Positions 6,126-12,545 of a DNA stretch of 15,393 bases are shown piece after piece. The DNA is from Nitrospirota bacterium (lineage in GTDB: Bacteria; Nitrospirota; JACRHJ01), in contig JAJYGS010000039.1 of NCBI GenBank assembly GCA_021785055.1, forward strand, positions 1 to 15,393. The letters are read 5' to 3'. The notes under the pieces are model-generated. The model saw only the letters and a list, made by a program, of their open reading frames with translations, was not told the origin of the DNA and ran no database searches. Position numbers and translations under genes: made by a program. Numbering within the stretch: position 1 is the stretch's first letter; every line of letters starts with the position of its first letter.

Positions 6126-6267
6126 TTGATTACCCCCTCTTTAAAAAAGCAAGGATAGAGAAAAACCTCTCGTTAATCAAGACGAATTTCAGACATAAAA
6201 GGTTTCAGGGCGCGGGCAAGATATTGTATAATTTAAAAAATACGTAATTAAATCAATTTGTTGACGT

Positions 6268-6295
6268 TTGATTTCCGGCGGAAACGCGCTATAAT
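6268..6295 (+). promoter_or_regulatory. Sigma-70-like promoter for hsp20
   Basis: TTGATT (6268-6273) and a perfect TATAAT (6290-6295) are separated by 16 bases. Transcription would start near 6302, leaving a leader of about 85 bases. A second TTGACG at 6261-6266 is too far from the -10 box (23 bases). No CIRCE element or clear sigma-32 consensus is seen. Confidence 0.6.
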
Positions 6296-6327
6296 TAAAA
6301 ATGGGAAAGTGATTGGCGGGGTTAAAT

Positions 6328-6380
6328 TCCTTTAATCCTGTCCGCCTTCCGGACAAAAGTCCGGGGTAGCACAAAGGAGG
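6328..6380 (+). promoter_or_regulatory. hsp20 leader structure, possible RNA thermometer
   Basis: The leader contains a perfect 6-bp hairpin, CCGGAC (6349-6354) with GTCCGG (6359-6364) around an AAAA loop. Upstream, TCCTTT (6328-6333) is complementary to AAAGGA (6373-6378) of the strong ribosome-binding site AAAGGAGG (6373-6380). Pairing of these outer arms would hide the site, as in heat-shock RNA thermometers. The outer helix is short and AU-rich, so this is a proposal. Confidence 0.4.
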
Positions 6381-6386
6381 TGCCGT

Positions 6387-6872
6387 ATGTTTCCGTTGAC
6401 AAGATGGAATCCGTCGAGAGACCTTGTGTCCCTGCACAGGGATATGGACGACCTGTTCAACAGGGTATTCGGTCGAACCGAGCGCTGGTTTTCACTGCCT
6501 TCGATGATGGGTGAAATCAATTATCCGGCCATCGACGTCATAAAGGAGGGGAACGACCTGGTCGCGCATGTGGAGCTTCCAGGTGTGGACCCGAAGGATG
6601 TCGAAATCAACGTAACCGGTAATCTGCTTACCATCAAGGGCGAGCGAAAGAGCGAGAAGGAACACAAAAATGAGGATTATTTCTCCAGGGAGATTTCCTA
6701 CGGGAGCTTCGAGCGGAGCATTACGCTCCCCGTGGACGTTAACACGGAGAAGATCAAGGCGGAATACCACAAGGGCCGGCTTGAGATAAGGATGCCCGCC
6801 GCCGAGGCCATTAAGGGCAGGAAGATAGAGATAGAGACGAAGGAAGAGCCGAGGAAGATAAAGGCGGCGTAA
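6387..6872 (+). CDS. hsp20: Small heat shock protein, Hsp20/alpha-crystallin family
   Basis: A 161-residue cytoplasmic chaperone that holds unfolding proteins and forms oligomers. Residues 1-45 are the variable N-terminal arm (with RDLVSLHRDMDDLFNRVF), and about 46-145 the alpha-crystallin domain, with YPAIDVIKEGNDLVAHVELPG, NLLTIKGERK, SYGSFERSITLPVDV and YHKGRLEIRMP. The C-terminal IxI-type anchor is IEIE near residue 147. Length and order are typical of the class-A bacterial family. AAAGGAGG lies seven bases upstream. It is a single-gene unit with its own promoter and a strong terminator. Regulation is probably by the promoter and possibly the leader structure described separately. Confidence 0.95.
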   Translation: MFPLTRWNPSRDLVSLHRDMDDLFNRVFGRTERWFSLPSMMGEINYPAIDVIKEGNDLVAHVELPGVDPKDVEINVTGNLLTIKGERKSEKEHKNEDYFSREISYGSFERSITLPVDVNTEKIKAEYHKGRLEIRMPAAEAIKGRKIEIETKEEPRKIKAA

Positions 6873-6911
6873 GGAAGCGGAAGCCTTTCCACGGCGAAAA
6901 ACGCGCCATCG

Positions 6912-6938
6912 AAGGGGTGATGAATTCACCCCTTTTTT
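6912..6938 (+). terminator. Rho-independent terminator of hsp20
   Basis: A perfect 9-bp stem, AAGGGGTGA (6912-6920) and TCACCCCTT (6926-6934), around a TGAAT loop, runs into TTTTTT (6933-6938). It lies 39 bases after the hsp20 stop. Confidence 0.9.
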
Positions 6939-6950
6939 ATTTAAAAAGGA

Positions 6951-6979
6951 TTGACTATGCCCCCCCTTTTTGTTAGACT
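6951..6979 (+). promoter_or_regulatory. Promoter for the DksA/TraR-type gene
   Basis: TTGACT (6951-6956) and TAGACT (6974-6979) are at the ideal 17-base spacing directly after the hsp20 terminator. The leader would be about 50 bases. Confidence 0.5.
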
Positions 6980-7036
6980 TCGCATTTAATTTATAACGAC
7001 TTGACTTTAAGAGAAGCCTGAGAGGTGGCCTGGGAG

Positions 7037-7396
7037 ATGGACCGCAATATCGGCGATATAAAAAAGAAACTCGAAGCGCAGAGGGCGGAGCTGCTGGCGG
7101 AGGCGGGCGAGACCATCAGCGGGGGCCTGAAGCCCGAAAAGGAAAATTACGCCGACCTGGGAGACCAGGCCAGCGCGGAATCCGACAGGAACCTCCTGCT
7201 CAGGCTCCGTGGCCGGGAACAGAGGCTGCTCAAGAAGATCGACGAAGCCATCAAAAGGATAGAGGACGGCACGTTCGGCATCTGCGAGTCCTGCGGCGAG
7301 AAGATAAGTGTTAAACGCCTTCAGGCAAGGCCCGTCACGACGCTGTGCATAGACTGCAAGACCGCCCAGGAAGAGGAAGAGAAGCTCCGCAGGTAA
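7037..7396 (+). CDS. dksA: DksA/TraR-family RNA polymerase-binding zinc-finger protein
   Basis: A 119-residue protein of the DksA/TraR family. DksA enters the RNA polymerase secondary channel and, with ppGpp, adjusts initiation at rRNA and amino-acid promoters. The coiled-coil tip motif DxxDxA is present as Asp40-Leu-Gly-Asp43-Gln-Ala45, flanked by charged helices (about 5-25 and 48-77). The C4 zinc finger uses Cys83, Cys86, Cys104 and Cys107, with the usual GTFGICESCGEKI and RLQARPVTTLCIDC. ATG 7037 is chosen because AGAGGTGG lies about eight bases before it; an in-frame GTG at 7025 would add four residues. It is shorter than E. coli DksA (about 151 residues), so a shorter DksA-like or TraR-like protein is possible. 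Both functional motifs support true DksA-type activity. Confidence 0.88.
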   Translation: MDRNIGDIKKKLEAQRAELLAEAGETISGGLKPEKENYADLGDQASAESDRNLLLRLRGREQRLLKKIDEAIKRIEDGTFGICESCGEKISVKRLQARPVTTLCIDCKTAQEEEEKLRR

Positions 7397-7397
7397 A

Positions 7398-7420
7398 CCG
7401 GGGCAGGGGGGAAACCCCGG
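7398..7420. repeat. GC-rich hairpin after the dksA-like gene
   Basis: CCGGGG (7398-7403) pairs perfectly with CCCCGG (7415-7420) around an 11-base loop. No T-tract follows, so it is not a clean terminator; it may stabilise the mRNA end. Confidence 0.4.
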
Positions 7421-7483
7421 GCAGGGGAGGCGTCCAGTTCACAGCGCAATTTGCAGCTCCCCTTCATAGAGTAATTCGTAGCT

Positions 7484-7506
7484 GCCCGATTTATCGGGCG
7501 GTTTTA
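7484..7506 (+). terminator. Terminator-like hairpin before the flavodoxin gene
   Basis: GCCCGAT (7484-7490) and ATCGGGC (7493-7499) form a tight hairpin followed by GGTTTTAT. It sits directly before AAGGAGG (7508-7514) of the next gene, so it could end dksA transcripts or influence translation of the flavodoxin-like gene. Confidence 0.5.
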
Positions 7507-7520
7507 TAAGGAGGCCGTCC

Positions 7521-7997
7521 ATGCCGCGCATTCTAATCCTCTATTACACCCGAACCGGCAATACCGAGAAGATGGCCCGGCTGATAGAAGAGGGCGCAAA
7601 GTCCGCGGGGGCAGAAGTCTCGCTCCGGGCAATCCCCGGCGCGACGCTGGAAGACCTTGAGAGCTCCGACGGCATAATCGTCGGCTCACCCACCTACTAC
7701 GGCCTCCCCGCCGCAGAGATAATAAAATTCCTTGACGACTCCGTAAAACTCCACGGCAAGCTCGAAGGCAAGGTCGGCGCGGCGTTTTCGTCCTCGGCCA
7801 ATATCGGCGGCGGCAACGAAACGGTCATCCTCGCCATCCTTGAGGCCATGCTGGTGCACGGCATGGTCATCCAGGGCGTCCCCAAGGGCGACCACTACGG
7901 CCCCGTCTCGATAGGCGCGCCCGACGAGCGCGTGATGAAGCAGTGCCGGAGCCTTGGCGAGCGCGTGGCGAACCTCGCGAAGAGGCTCGCGGGGTAA
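7521..7997 (+). CDS. Flavodoxin-like / NAD(P)H:quinone reductase-type FMN protein
   Basis: A 158-residue cytoplasmic flavodoxin-fold protein. The FMN phosphate loop TRTGNT occupies residues 10-15 after the first strand ILILYY. GIIVGSPTYYG at about 51-61 and SSSANIGGGNET at about 93-104 form the isoalloxazine-binding loops, and GPVSIG near 130 is typical of WrbA-like proteins. It is shorter than WrbA (about 200 residues) and closer to small flavodoxin-family proteins, so I avoid the wrbA symbol. AAGGAGG lies six bases before the start. Its likely role is electron transfer or two-electron quinone reduction. It appears to be transcribed alone, between a hairpin and a repeat cluster. Confidence 0.88.
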   Translation: MPRILILYYTRTGNTEKMARLIEEGAKSAGAEVSLRAIPGATLEDLESSDGIIVGSPTYYGLPAAEIIKFLDDSVKLHGKLEGKVGAAFSSSANIGGGNETVILAILEAMLVHGMVIQGVPKGDHYGPVSIGAPDERVMKQCRSLGERVANLAKRLAG

Positions 7998-8000
7998 AGA

Positions 8001-8127
8001 AGCCCGTCGTCCCGACCGAAGTGGAGGGACCCACATTTGACTTTAAAAATCTAATGTAGATTCCTCGGCTACGCTCGGAATGGCAAGCTTTAGTTCCATC
8101 ATTCCCGCGAAAACGGGAATCCAGTAG
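8001..8127. repeat. Cluster of dispersed palindromic repeats
   Basis: Three inverted repeats lie side by side. GTCCC (8009-8013) pairs with GGGAC (8026-8030); ATTCC (8060-8064) with GGAAT (8077-8081) encloses CTCGGCTACGCT; ATTCCCG (8101-8107) with CGGGAAT (8114-8120) encloses CGAAAA. Read on the minus strand they give the peptide strings DSRFRGNDG, CHSERSRG and GPSTSVGTTG, familiar false translations of widespread bacterial intergenic repeats. No gene is supported here. Confidence 0.7.
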
Positions 8128-8149
8128 GGGCCGACCCATGTGTCGGCCC
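8128..8149. terminator. Hairpin GGGCCGAC/GTCGGCCC, repeat or terminator
   Basis: A perfect 8-bp stem, GGGCCGAC (8128-8135) and GTCGGCCC (8142-8149), surrounds a CCATGT loop and is followed on the plus strand by TTTCTATTTT. It lies four bases after the hicA stop on the other strand and may serve as a terminator for both directions. It also resembles a widespread GGGGCCGACCC...GTCGGCCC intergenic repeat. Confidence 0.55.
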
Positions 8150-8152
8150 TTT

Positions 8153-8344
8153 CTATTTTGAAATTCCGGCTTGTCTTAAAATACTTTCTACGACATAAGT
8201 AGGCAGGTCTTCGTTCCCTCCGTGATATGGGACGGTTACCCGTCCGGACTTGGTTGGATGTTTGAATTGCCTGTGGCCGCCCTTGCTATTGACCTGTTGC
8301 CAGTCATCGTTTTCAAGCAATTTTATGATTTCGCGGGTTTTCAC
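8153..8344 (-). CDS. hicA: HicA-family mRNA interferase toxin (copy 1)
   Basis: A 63-residue protein of the HicA family, a dsRBD-like fold that cleaves mRNA when free of its antitoxin. MKTREIIKLLENDDW forms the first helix, and GGHRQFKHP carries the catalytic His24 with the following RVTVPYHG strand and a VVESILRQAGI C-terminal helix. The start is GTG at 8344, with only a weak AGG upstream. No hicB follows on this strand; the only nearby hicB-like gene is divergent at 8457. The catalytic residue and full fold are present, so it is potentially active. It reads towards a hairpin at 8128-8149. Confidence 0.88.
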   Translation of the reverse strand: MKTREIIKLLENDDWQQVNSKGGHRQFKHPTKSGRVTVPYHGGNEDLPTYVVESILRQAGISK

Positions 8345-8421
8345 GCCTTATAATTTACCTATATTTTTTAAAAATACAATAGGCGTTTTCCTATGTTTTC
8401 CTGTGTGTTCCCTATAAATTT

Positions 8422-8450
8422 TTTGCAAAATGTGTATCAATGTGTATAAT
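8422..8450 (+). promoter_or_regulatory. Promoter for hicB giving a leaderless mRNA
   Basis: TTTGCA (8422-8427) and a perfect TATAAT (8445-8450) are spaced 17 bases apart. Transcription would start at about 8457, the A of the hicB ATG, so the mRNA should be leaderless, consistent with the missing ribosome-binding site. The AT-rich 8345-8421 stretch should hold the divergent hicA promoter. Confidence 0.55.
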
Positions 8451-8456
8451 AAAAGC

Positions 8457-8933
8457 ATGCTCTTCCCGATTTTCATATTCAAAGATAAGTCCTCGGACTT
8501 CGGCGTCATCGTCCCCAGCCTGCCGGGATGCTATTCTGCCGGGAAAACCCTGGATGAGGCGATAGAGAATTCCAGGGAGGCAATCGAGTTGCACCTTGAA
8601 GGGCTTGTCGAGGACGGGCAGGAAATCCCGGAACAGGGCAAGATAGACGACTATAAAAAATATCTGAAGGAGGGCGGAATCGCCGCGTTGGTCGAGGTAG
8701 ATACGTCCGCGTTCGCAGGCCAATCAGAGAGGGTTAATGTAACGTTCCCGAAGCGCCTTCTGGCAAGGATAGACAAGGCGAGCGAAAAACTTGGCACAAC
8801 GCGCTCCGGGCTTCTCCAGAGTGCGGCGAAGAGATATTTAAGCGAGTCCGGCGCGCCGAAAGATACAAAGAGGCCGAAGAAGGCCGCGCGCTCCGTGAGA
8901 GAACCGAAAACCGAATACACGAGGCATAAATGA
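8457..8933 (+). CDS. hicB: HicB-family antitoxin with ribbon-helix-helix domain
   Basis: A 158-residue protein. Residues 1-70 are the HicB partial RNase-H fold (FGVIVPSLPGCYSAGKTLDEA, then NSREAIELHLEGLVEDGQEIPE) that blocks HicA. Residues about 90-130 (RVNVTFPKRLLARIDKASEK and a following helix) are a ribbon-helix-helix DNA-binding domain, so it can also repress its promoter. A basic Lys/Arg tail covers 132-158. The start at 8457 fits the promoter; an in-frame ATG at 8430 would add nine residues but lies inside that promoter. The gene diverges from hicA copy 1, which is unusual, and its stop overlaps the flavin reductase start as ATGA. Confidence 0.87.
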   Translation: MLFPIFIFKDKSSDFGVIVPSLPGCYSAGKTLDEAIENSREAIELHLEGLVEDGQEIPEQGKIDDYKKYLKEGGIAALVEVDTSAFAGQSERVNVTFPKRLLARIDKASEKLGTTRSGLLQSAAKRYLSESGAPKDTKRPKKAARSVREPKTEYTRHK

Positions 8934-9511
8934 ACAAAGTCACCCTTGGTCCCTCGACGACGATTTACCCCATGCCCGCGTTCCTGATTGGCGCGGATGT
9001 GGACGGCAGGCCCAATTTCATGGTGGCGGCGTGGAGCGGGATTGCATGTTCCGAGCCGCCGATGATCTCCGTAGCTTTCCAGCCGCACAGGCACACGCTG
9101 AAGGGCGTAAAGGAGCACAGGGCGTTCTCCGTGAACGTCCCGAACGTCGCGCTGATGGACGCGGCGGACTACTGCGGGATATACTCCGGCAAGAACGAGC
9201 CGGATAAGACGTCAGCCGCCGGTTTCGAGGTCTTCTACGGAAAAACGGAACATGCGCCGCTTATAGCCCAGTGCCCAGTAAACCTCGAATGCAGGGTGGT
9301 TATGACGCTGGAGCTCGGCAGTCATCACCTCGTAATCGGCCAGATCATGGAAGTCCACGCGGATAAAGCCGTCCTCGACGAAAACGGGCGCCCCGACGCC
9401 GCAAAGATAGACCCGCTAATCTTTACCGTCCCGGACAGGAACTACCGGCGGCTTGGCGGGATTGCGGGCAAGGCCTTCAGCGCCGGAAAGAAGCCGAGCG
9501 CTAAAGAATAG
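8930..9511 (+). CDS. Flavin reductase-like (flavoredoxin-type) FMN protein
   Basis: A 193-residue flavin-reductase-like protein with the FMN-binding split-barrel fold. Typical features are PMPAFLIGADVDGRPNFMVA near the start, WSGIACSEPPMISVAF at about 35-50, HRHTLKGVKEHRAFSVNVP at about 53-71, and a C-terminal YRRLGGIAGKAF. This group includes flavoredoxin and small FMN reductases of anaerobes, which pass electrons from NAD(P)H or other carriers. It begins inside the hicB stop codon (ATGA), so it depends on hicB translation. Its 3' end overlaps the convergent C_GCAxxG_C_C gene by 11 bases. The natural electron partner cannot be told from the sequence. Confidence 0.9.
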   Translation: MNKVTLGPSTTIYPMPAFLIGADVDGRPNFMVAAWSGIACSEPPMISVAFQPHRHTLKGVKEHRAFSVNVPNVALMDAADYCGIYSGKNEPDKTSAAGFEVFYGKTEHAPLIAQCPVNLECRVVMTLELGSHHLVIGQIMEVHADKAVLDENGRPDAAKIDPLIFTVPDRNYRRLGGIAGKAFSAGKKPSAKE

Positions 9512-9941
9512 CCTCCAGTATCTCAGCCGCCGTTCTGACGCAGTTCTTGCAGGTCTTGTCGAAGAGGCCGTTATCCCTGTACAGCCTCCGGCCTTCCGCC
9601 GTATCCAAATCGCAGCCGTTCAGCAGTTCGCGGCAGAGGCGCGAGCCGTTCTTTGACTCGAAGCGGGAGATAAACTCCCGGACTTTTCCGTATGTCTCTT
9701 CCGTTTTTGTTTTATCCTGCCCTTCGCTCCTTCCATACCTCTTGCCGATAGCTATTATCCCGCCTGAGAGCGCTCCGCAGACCTCCTGCTTCCTTCCCAT
9801 TCCGGCCCCGAACCCGGTCGCCATCATAAGCGCAGCATCCTTTTCCAGACAGAGGACGTCGCAGAAAGAATAAAGGACGGCCTGCGCGCAGTTATAGCCC
9901 TCCTCGAACTTCAGTACGGCAATATCGCTTTTCGTTTGCAT
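9501..9941 (-). CDS. C_GCAxxG_C_C family redox protein
   Basis: A 146-residue protein of the C_GCAxxG_C_C family (putative redox-active protein). Conserved cysteines are Cys18 in GYNCAQAVL, Cys55 in VCGALSGGIIAIG, Cys103, Cys110 in LNGCD, and the C-terminal pair Cys131-x2-Cys134. The glycine-rich ATGFGAGMGR at about 41-50 fits the family. GGGAGAG lies upstream of the ATG. Members are common in anaerobes and are thought to take part in redox or metal chemistry, but no reaction is established. The neighbouring, convergent flavin reductase hints at a shared redox context without proving it. Confidence 0.9.
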   Translation of the reverse strand: MQTKSDIAVLKFEEGYNCAQAVLYSFCDVLCLEKDAALMMATGFGAGMGRKQEVCGALSGGIIAIGKRYGRSEGQDKTKTEETYGKVREFISRFESKNGSRLCRELLNGCDLDTAEGRRLYRDNGLFDKTCKNCVRTAAEILEAIL

Positions 9942-10055
9942 CTCTTCTCTCCCGTTTTAAGGCAAAAAAGTTTAATATCACGATTTAAATTAAAAGGCAA
10001 TGCCAAAAGGGGCCCGGCAGGATAACGGCCCTTCCGGTCGGAACGTCTTTTGTTA

Positions 10056-10082
10056 TTGACATAACCGCGCAATTTTTATACC
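10056..10082 (+). promoter_or_regulatory. Promoter for hpnA with near-leaderless start
   Basis: A perfect TTGACA (10056-10061) is followed after 15 bases by TATACC (10077-10082). The hpnA ATG is at 10091, so the transcript would begin at or within a few bases of the start codon. The upstream CCCTTTCCCC has no ribosome-binding site, consistent with a leaderless mRNA. Confidence 0.5.
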
Positions 10083-10090
10083 CTTTCCCC

Positions 10091-11077
10091 ATGAAGAATT
10101 TCGTCACGGGCGGGACGGGTTTCCTCGGCGCGGCGCTGGTGCGGCGGCTTTTGGCGCGGGGCGAAGAGGTAGTCTGCCTCGCCCGGCGCGGGTGCGACGG
10201 CAGGAACCTTGAGGGCCTCAACGTAAGGGTGGTCTACGGAGACCTGCTGGACGAAAATTCCCTTATTCGGGCGATAGATAACTGCGACAGAGTATATCAC
10301 GCCGCCGCCGAGTACAGCCTGTGGGCGCCGGACCCGACCAAGGTTTACGAAGTGAACGTGCAGGGCACGAAAAACGTGTTAAACTGCGCACTTAAGGCCG
10401 GCGTCGAGCGCGTTGTCTATACCAGCACCGTCGGCGCCCTGGGCAATATAGGCGACGGCACTCCCGGCACGGAAGACACCCCCGTCAGCCTCTCGGACAT
10501 GGCCGGAGATTATAAGAAATCCAAGTACTTGGCCGAGCGCGCGGCGGAGGAATTTGAGGCGAAGGGCCTGCCGGTAGTGATAGTAAACCCCAGCACTCCT
10601 GTCGGCCCGCGGGACATTAAACCCACGCCGACGGGCAAGATGATACTGGATTTTCTGAAGGGAAAGATGTTCGCCTACGTGGAAACCGGGCTTAATCTGA
10701 TAGACGTGGAAGATGCCGCCCAGGGCCACATCCTGGCGATGGAAAGGGGCGTCCCGGGCCAGAAATATATCTTGGGAAACAAGGACTTAAGGCTCGGCGA
10801 GATATTCGGAATACTCTCTGAAACAACAGGCATTCCAGCCCCGAAAATCAAGCTTCCATACTGGTCCGTCCTGCCCATCGCATACGTCAGCACGAGGTTT
10901 GCCGACTACGTTACAAAGAGGCCGCCGCTCGCGCCGCTCGATGCCGTCAAGATGGCGAAAAAGCTGATGTTTTTCGATCCGTCCAAGGCAATCCGGGAGC
11001 TTGGTCTCCCGCAGAGTCCCGTGGAGGACGCGCTGGAAAAGGCTGTCTTGTGGTTCCGCGCCAACGGGTATGTGTGA
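10091..11077 (+). CDS. hpnA: Hopanoid-associated sugar epimerase HpnA
   Basis: A 328-residue NAD(P)-dependent extended SDR of the HpnA group. The dinucleotide loop is TGGTGFLG (6-13), and the active-site YxxxK is Tyr141-Lys145 in DYKKSKYLAE. The family-specific stretches YSLWAPDPTKVYEVNVQGT (about 77-95), VVIVNPSTPVGPRDIKPTP (about 157-175) and KMFAYVETGLNLIDVED are very close to HpnA. HpnA genes occur with hopanoid biosynthesis loci and are proposed to act on the sugar-derived side chain of bacteriohopanepolyols. The squalene-hopene cyclase is not in this window. The start lacks a ribosome-binding site. The stop overlaps the next gene by one base (TGATG). Confidence 0.93.
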   Translation: MKNFVTGGTGFLGAALVRRLLARGEEVVCLARRGCDGRNLEGLNVRVVYGDLLDENSLIRAIDNCDRVYHAAAEYSLWAPDPTKVYEVNVQGTKNVLNCALKAGVERVVYTSTVGALGNIGDGTPGTEDTPVSLSDMAGDYKKSKYLAERAAEEFEAKGLPVVIVNPSTPVGPRDIKPTPTGKMILDFLKGKMFAYVETGLNLIDVEDAAQGHILAMERGVPGQKYILGNKDLRLGEIFGILSETTGIPAPKIKLPYWSVLPIAYVSTRFADYVTKRPPLAPLDAVKMAKKLMFFDPSKAIRELGLPQSPVEDALEKAVLWFRANGYV

Positions 11078-11823
11078 TGGAGACCATAAGGCTCCTTTTC
11101 CTTACCATACTCTTCCGCCCGTATGTATTTGTATTTATTGCGATTTATCTCTACACCGCCGCAAGGACCATAGGTCCCCGGAAGGCCGTTTTATTTACGA
11201 TCATCGCCTGGGCGGTAGCATATTTCTCCGAATTTTCGTCCGTCCGAAACGGCTTCCCGTTCGGGCTTTATTATTACATTCCTTCCACAAAAAACAAGGA
11301 GTTATGGGTCATGGGCGTGCCGTTCATGGACTCGCTCTCCTTCACGTTTCTCTCCTATTCGAGCTGGCGGACGGCGCGCGTCTTCCTGCCGCGCGAGGAT
11401 AAATTCTCCTGGAAAATCATACTCTTGGGCGCGTTTCTGATGACGCTTCTCGACGTGGTAATCGACCCATTGGCCCTGCGCGGGGACAGGTGGTTCCTGG
11501 GCAGGATTTATTACTATCCCTCTCCGGGGCCGTATTTCGGCGTAACCATTGAGAATTTCGCCGGTTGGTTCTTTGTCGGCGCGCTCACGATGCGGATTTG
11601 GAAGGCCGTTGACGGCATTGTCGGCGGACAGGATTTATCCAATAAAACCGGCATGTTAGGCCCAGCACTGTACTTCATCGTCCTGCTGTTCAACCTCTCC
11701 ATGACCTTCTGGATAGGCGAGATAAAGCTTGGGCTGACGGGGGTCGTCCTGTTCCTGCCCGTGACGGCGGTTTTCCTGGCGAAGGTCAAAAATTCGGCGA
11801 TCTTTGAGAAAAATTATTCTTAA
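11077..11823 (+). CDS. Carotenoid-biosynthesis (DUF422/CruF-like) membrane protein
   Basis: A 248-residue integral membrane protein with about seven hydrophobic segments. The DUF422/CruF-type signature is clear: DVVIDPLALRGDRWFLG, then YYYPSPGPYFGVTIENFAGW at about 146-165. The family includes CruF, a carotenoid 1',2'-hydratase, and bisanhydrobacterioruberin hydratase, which add water to end double bonds of carotenoids. Many members are annotated only as carotenoid biosynthesis proteins. Acidic residues of the DVVIDP motif are probable catalytic residues. The ATG at 11077 overlaps the hpnA stop, so the two are co-translated. This suggests a role on a hopanoid or another isoprenoid, although a carotenoid substrate remains the default. 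Confidence 0.88.
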   Translation: METIRLLFLTILFRPYVFVFIAIYLYTAARTIGPRKAVLFTIIAWAVAYFSEFSSVRNGFPFGLYYYIPSTKNKELWVMGVPFMDSLSFTFLSYSSWRTARVFLPREDKFSWKIILLGAFLMTLLDVVIDPLALRGDRWFLGRIYYYPSPGPYFGVTIENFAGWFFVGALTMRIWKAVDGIVGGQDLSNKTGMLGPALYFIVLLFNLSMTFWIGEIKLGLTGVVLFLPVTAVFLAKVKNSAIFEKNYS

Positions 11824-12188
11824 TTTTCAGACAGTTACAAAATTGCAACTCGTTTATAAAGAGATATTTATATGAGCCTCAACATCGTGTAAAATAAGGG
11901 GAAATCGCCCCAGGCCCGCAAAAACCAAATGCGTCCCAGCCCCCCTCAAGACGCCCGAAAATCGCTCTCCCGGCCATAAAATCGACTTGGAATCGTGACC
12001 CAAAATGCCCCGATTTCAAAATTAGGGACACACCTCAATTTTTCATTGATTTTCATTTTCAGCCGAGCGACCGGAGGCGACGTAAACCCGGCCACGCCGC
12101 CGCCCGCCGTTCAGAAATTTATTGACTGCGCGGGGTGGTTATGAGTAAATGAGAGGGGCAGTGTCCGGCAGACAAACCGATTGTTTCG
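11824..12188. other. Gene-poor stretch with mobile-element-like remnant
   Basis: No convincing gene is seen. The first half is unremarkable. At about 12018-12043, AAATTAGGGACACACCTCAA followed by a T-run resembles sequence often flanking REP-associated (IS200/Y1-type) transposase genes, as I recall it. The next part, AGCCGAGCGACCGGAGGCGA, also looks like repeat debris. No transposase frame is present, so at most it is a remnant or a recombined end. Confidence 0.4.
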
Positions 12189-12200
12189 ATGGAGGATTTT

Positions 12201-12500
12201 ATGTCTTCTGAGATAGATTGGAATCGGTTATTGTCTTTCATGATTGCACTGTCATATCTCGTAATCGCTTATTTTATCGGGGGCGGCGAATTTGTTATGA
12301 AAATCGCTCTTTTCCTGACGCTTCCAATGGCTGCAATTTGGTTTAGTGATGCGCTCGGCGATATTACGAGTTCTGGCCCGAGTATAATTTCGTTTGCTCC
12401 CATTAATAGACAATCTCCCGGAATAATTGTGAAGATTGCGGGATGGATACTTTTATTATCGCCAATAGCGGCAGCGATAATCAGCAAGCTTGTATCATAA
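12201..12500 (+). CDS. Small three-helix membrane protein, unknown
   Basis: A 99-residue membrane protein. ATG 12201 has GGAGG five bases upstream (12191-12195) and is preferred over the in-frame ATG at 12189, which overlaps that site. Hydrophobic segments lie at about residues 10-27, 31-50 and 76-97. Between the second and third is a polar loop with SDALGDITSSGP and PINRQSPG. I do not recognise a family. Codon use is more AT-rich than in the surrounding housekeeping genes, and it sits beside a hicAB pair and a repeat-rich gap, so it is probably accessory DNA. Confidence 0.72.
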   Translation: MSSEIDWNRLLSFMIALSYLVIAYFIGGGEFVMKIALFLTLPMAAIWFSDALGDITSSGPSIISFAPINRQSPGIIVKIAGWILLLSPIAAAIISKLVS

Positions 12501-12545
12501 CCTGCAAGAATCAACCTGCGCTAATTTTAACAGCCTTGAAAAACA

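Noticed and set aside
6261..6266. TTGACG as the -35 box of hsp20
   Set aside because: It lies 23 bases from TATAAT, too far for sigma-70; TTGATT at 6268 fits better.
7867..8139. A 90-codon minus-strand frame at the repeat cluster
   Set aside because: Its peptide contains the strings DSRFRGNDG and CHSERSRG, known false translations of dispersed intergenic repeats.
8001..8150. A CRISPR array
   Set aside because: The palindromes differ from one another and there is no regular repeat-spacer pattern; no cas gene is nearby.
12018..12080. A complete insertion sequence
   Set aside because: Only a short flank-like motif is visible; there is no transposase frame and no matching inverted end.
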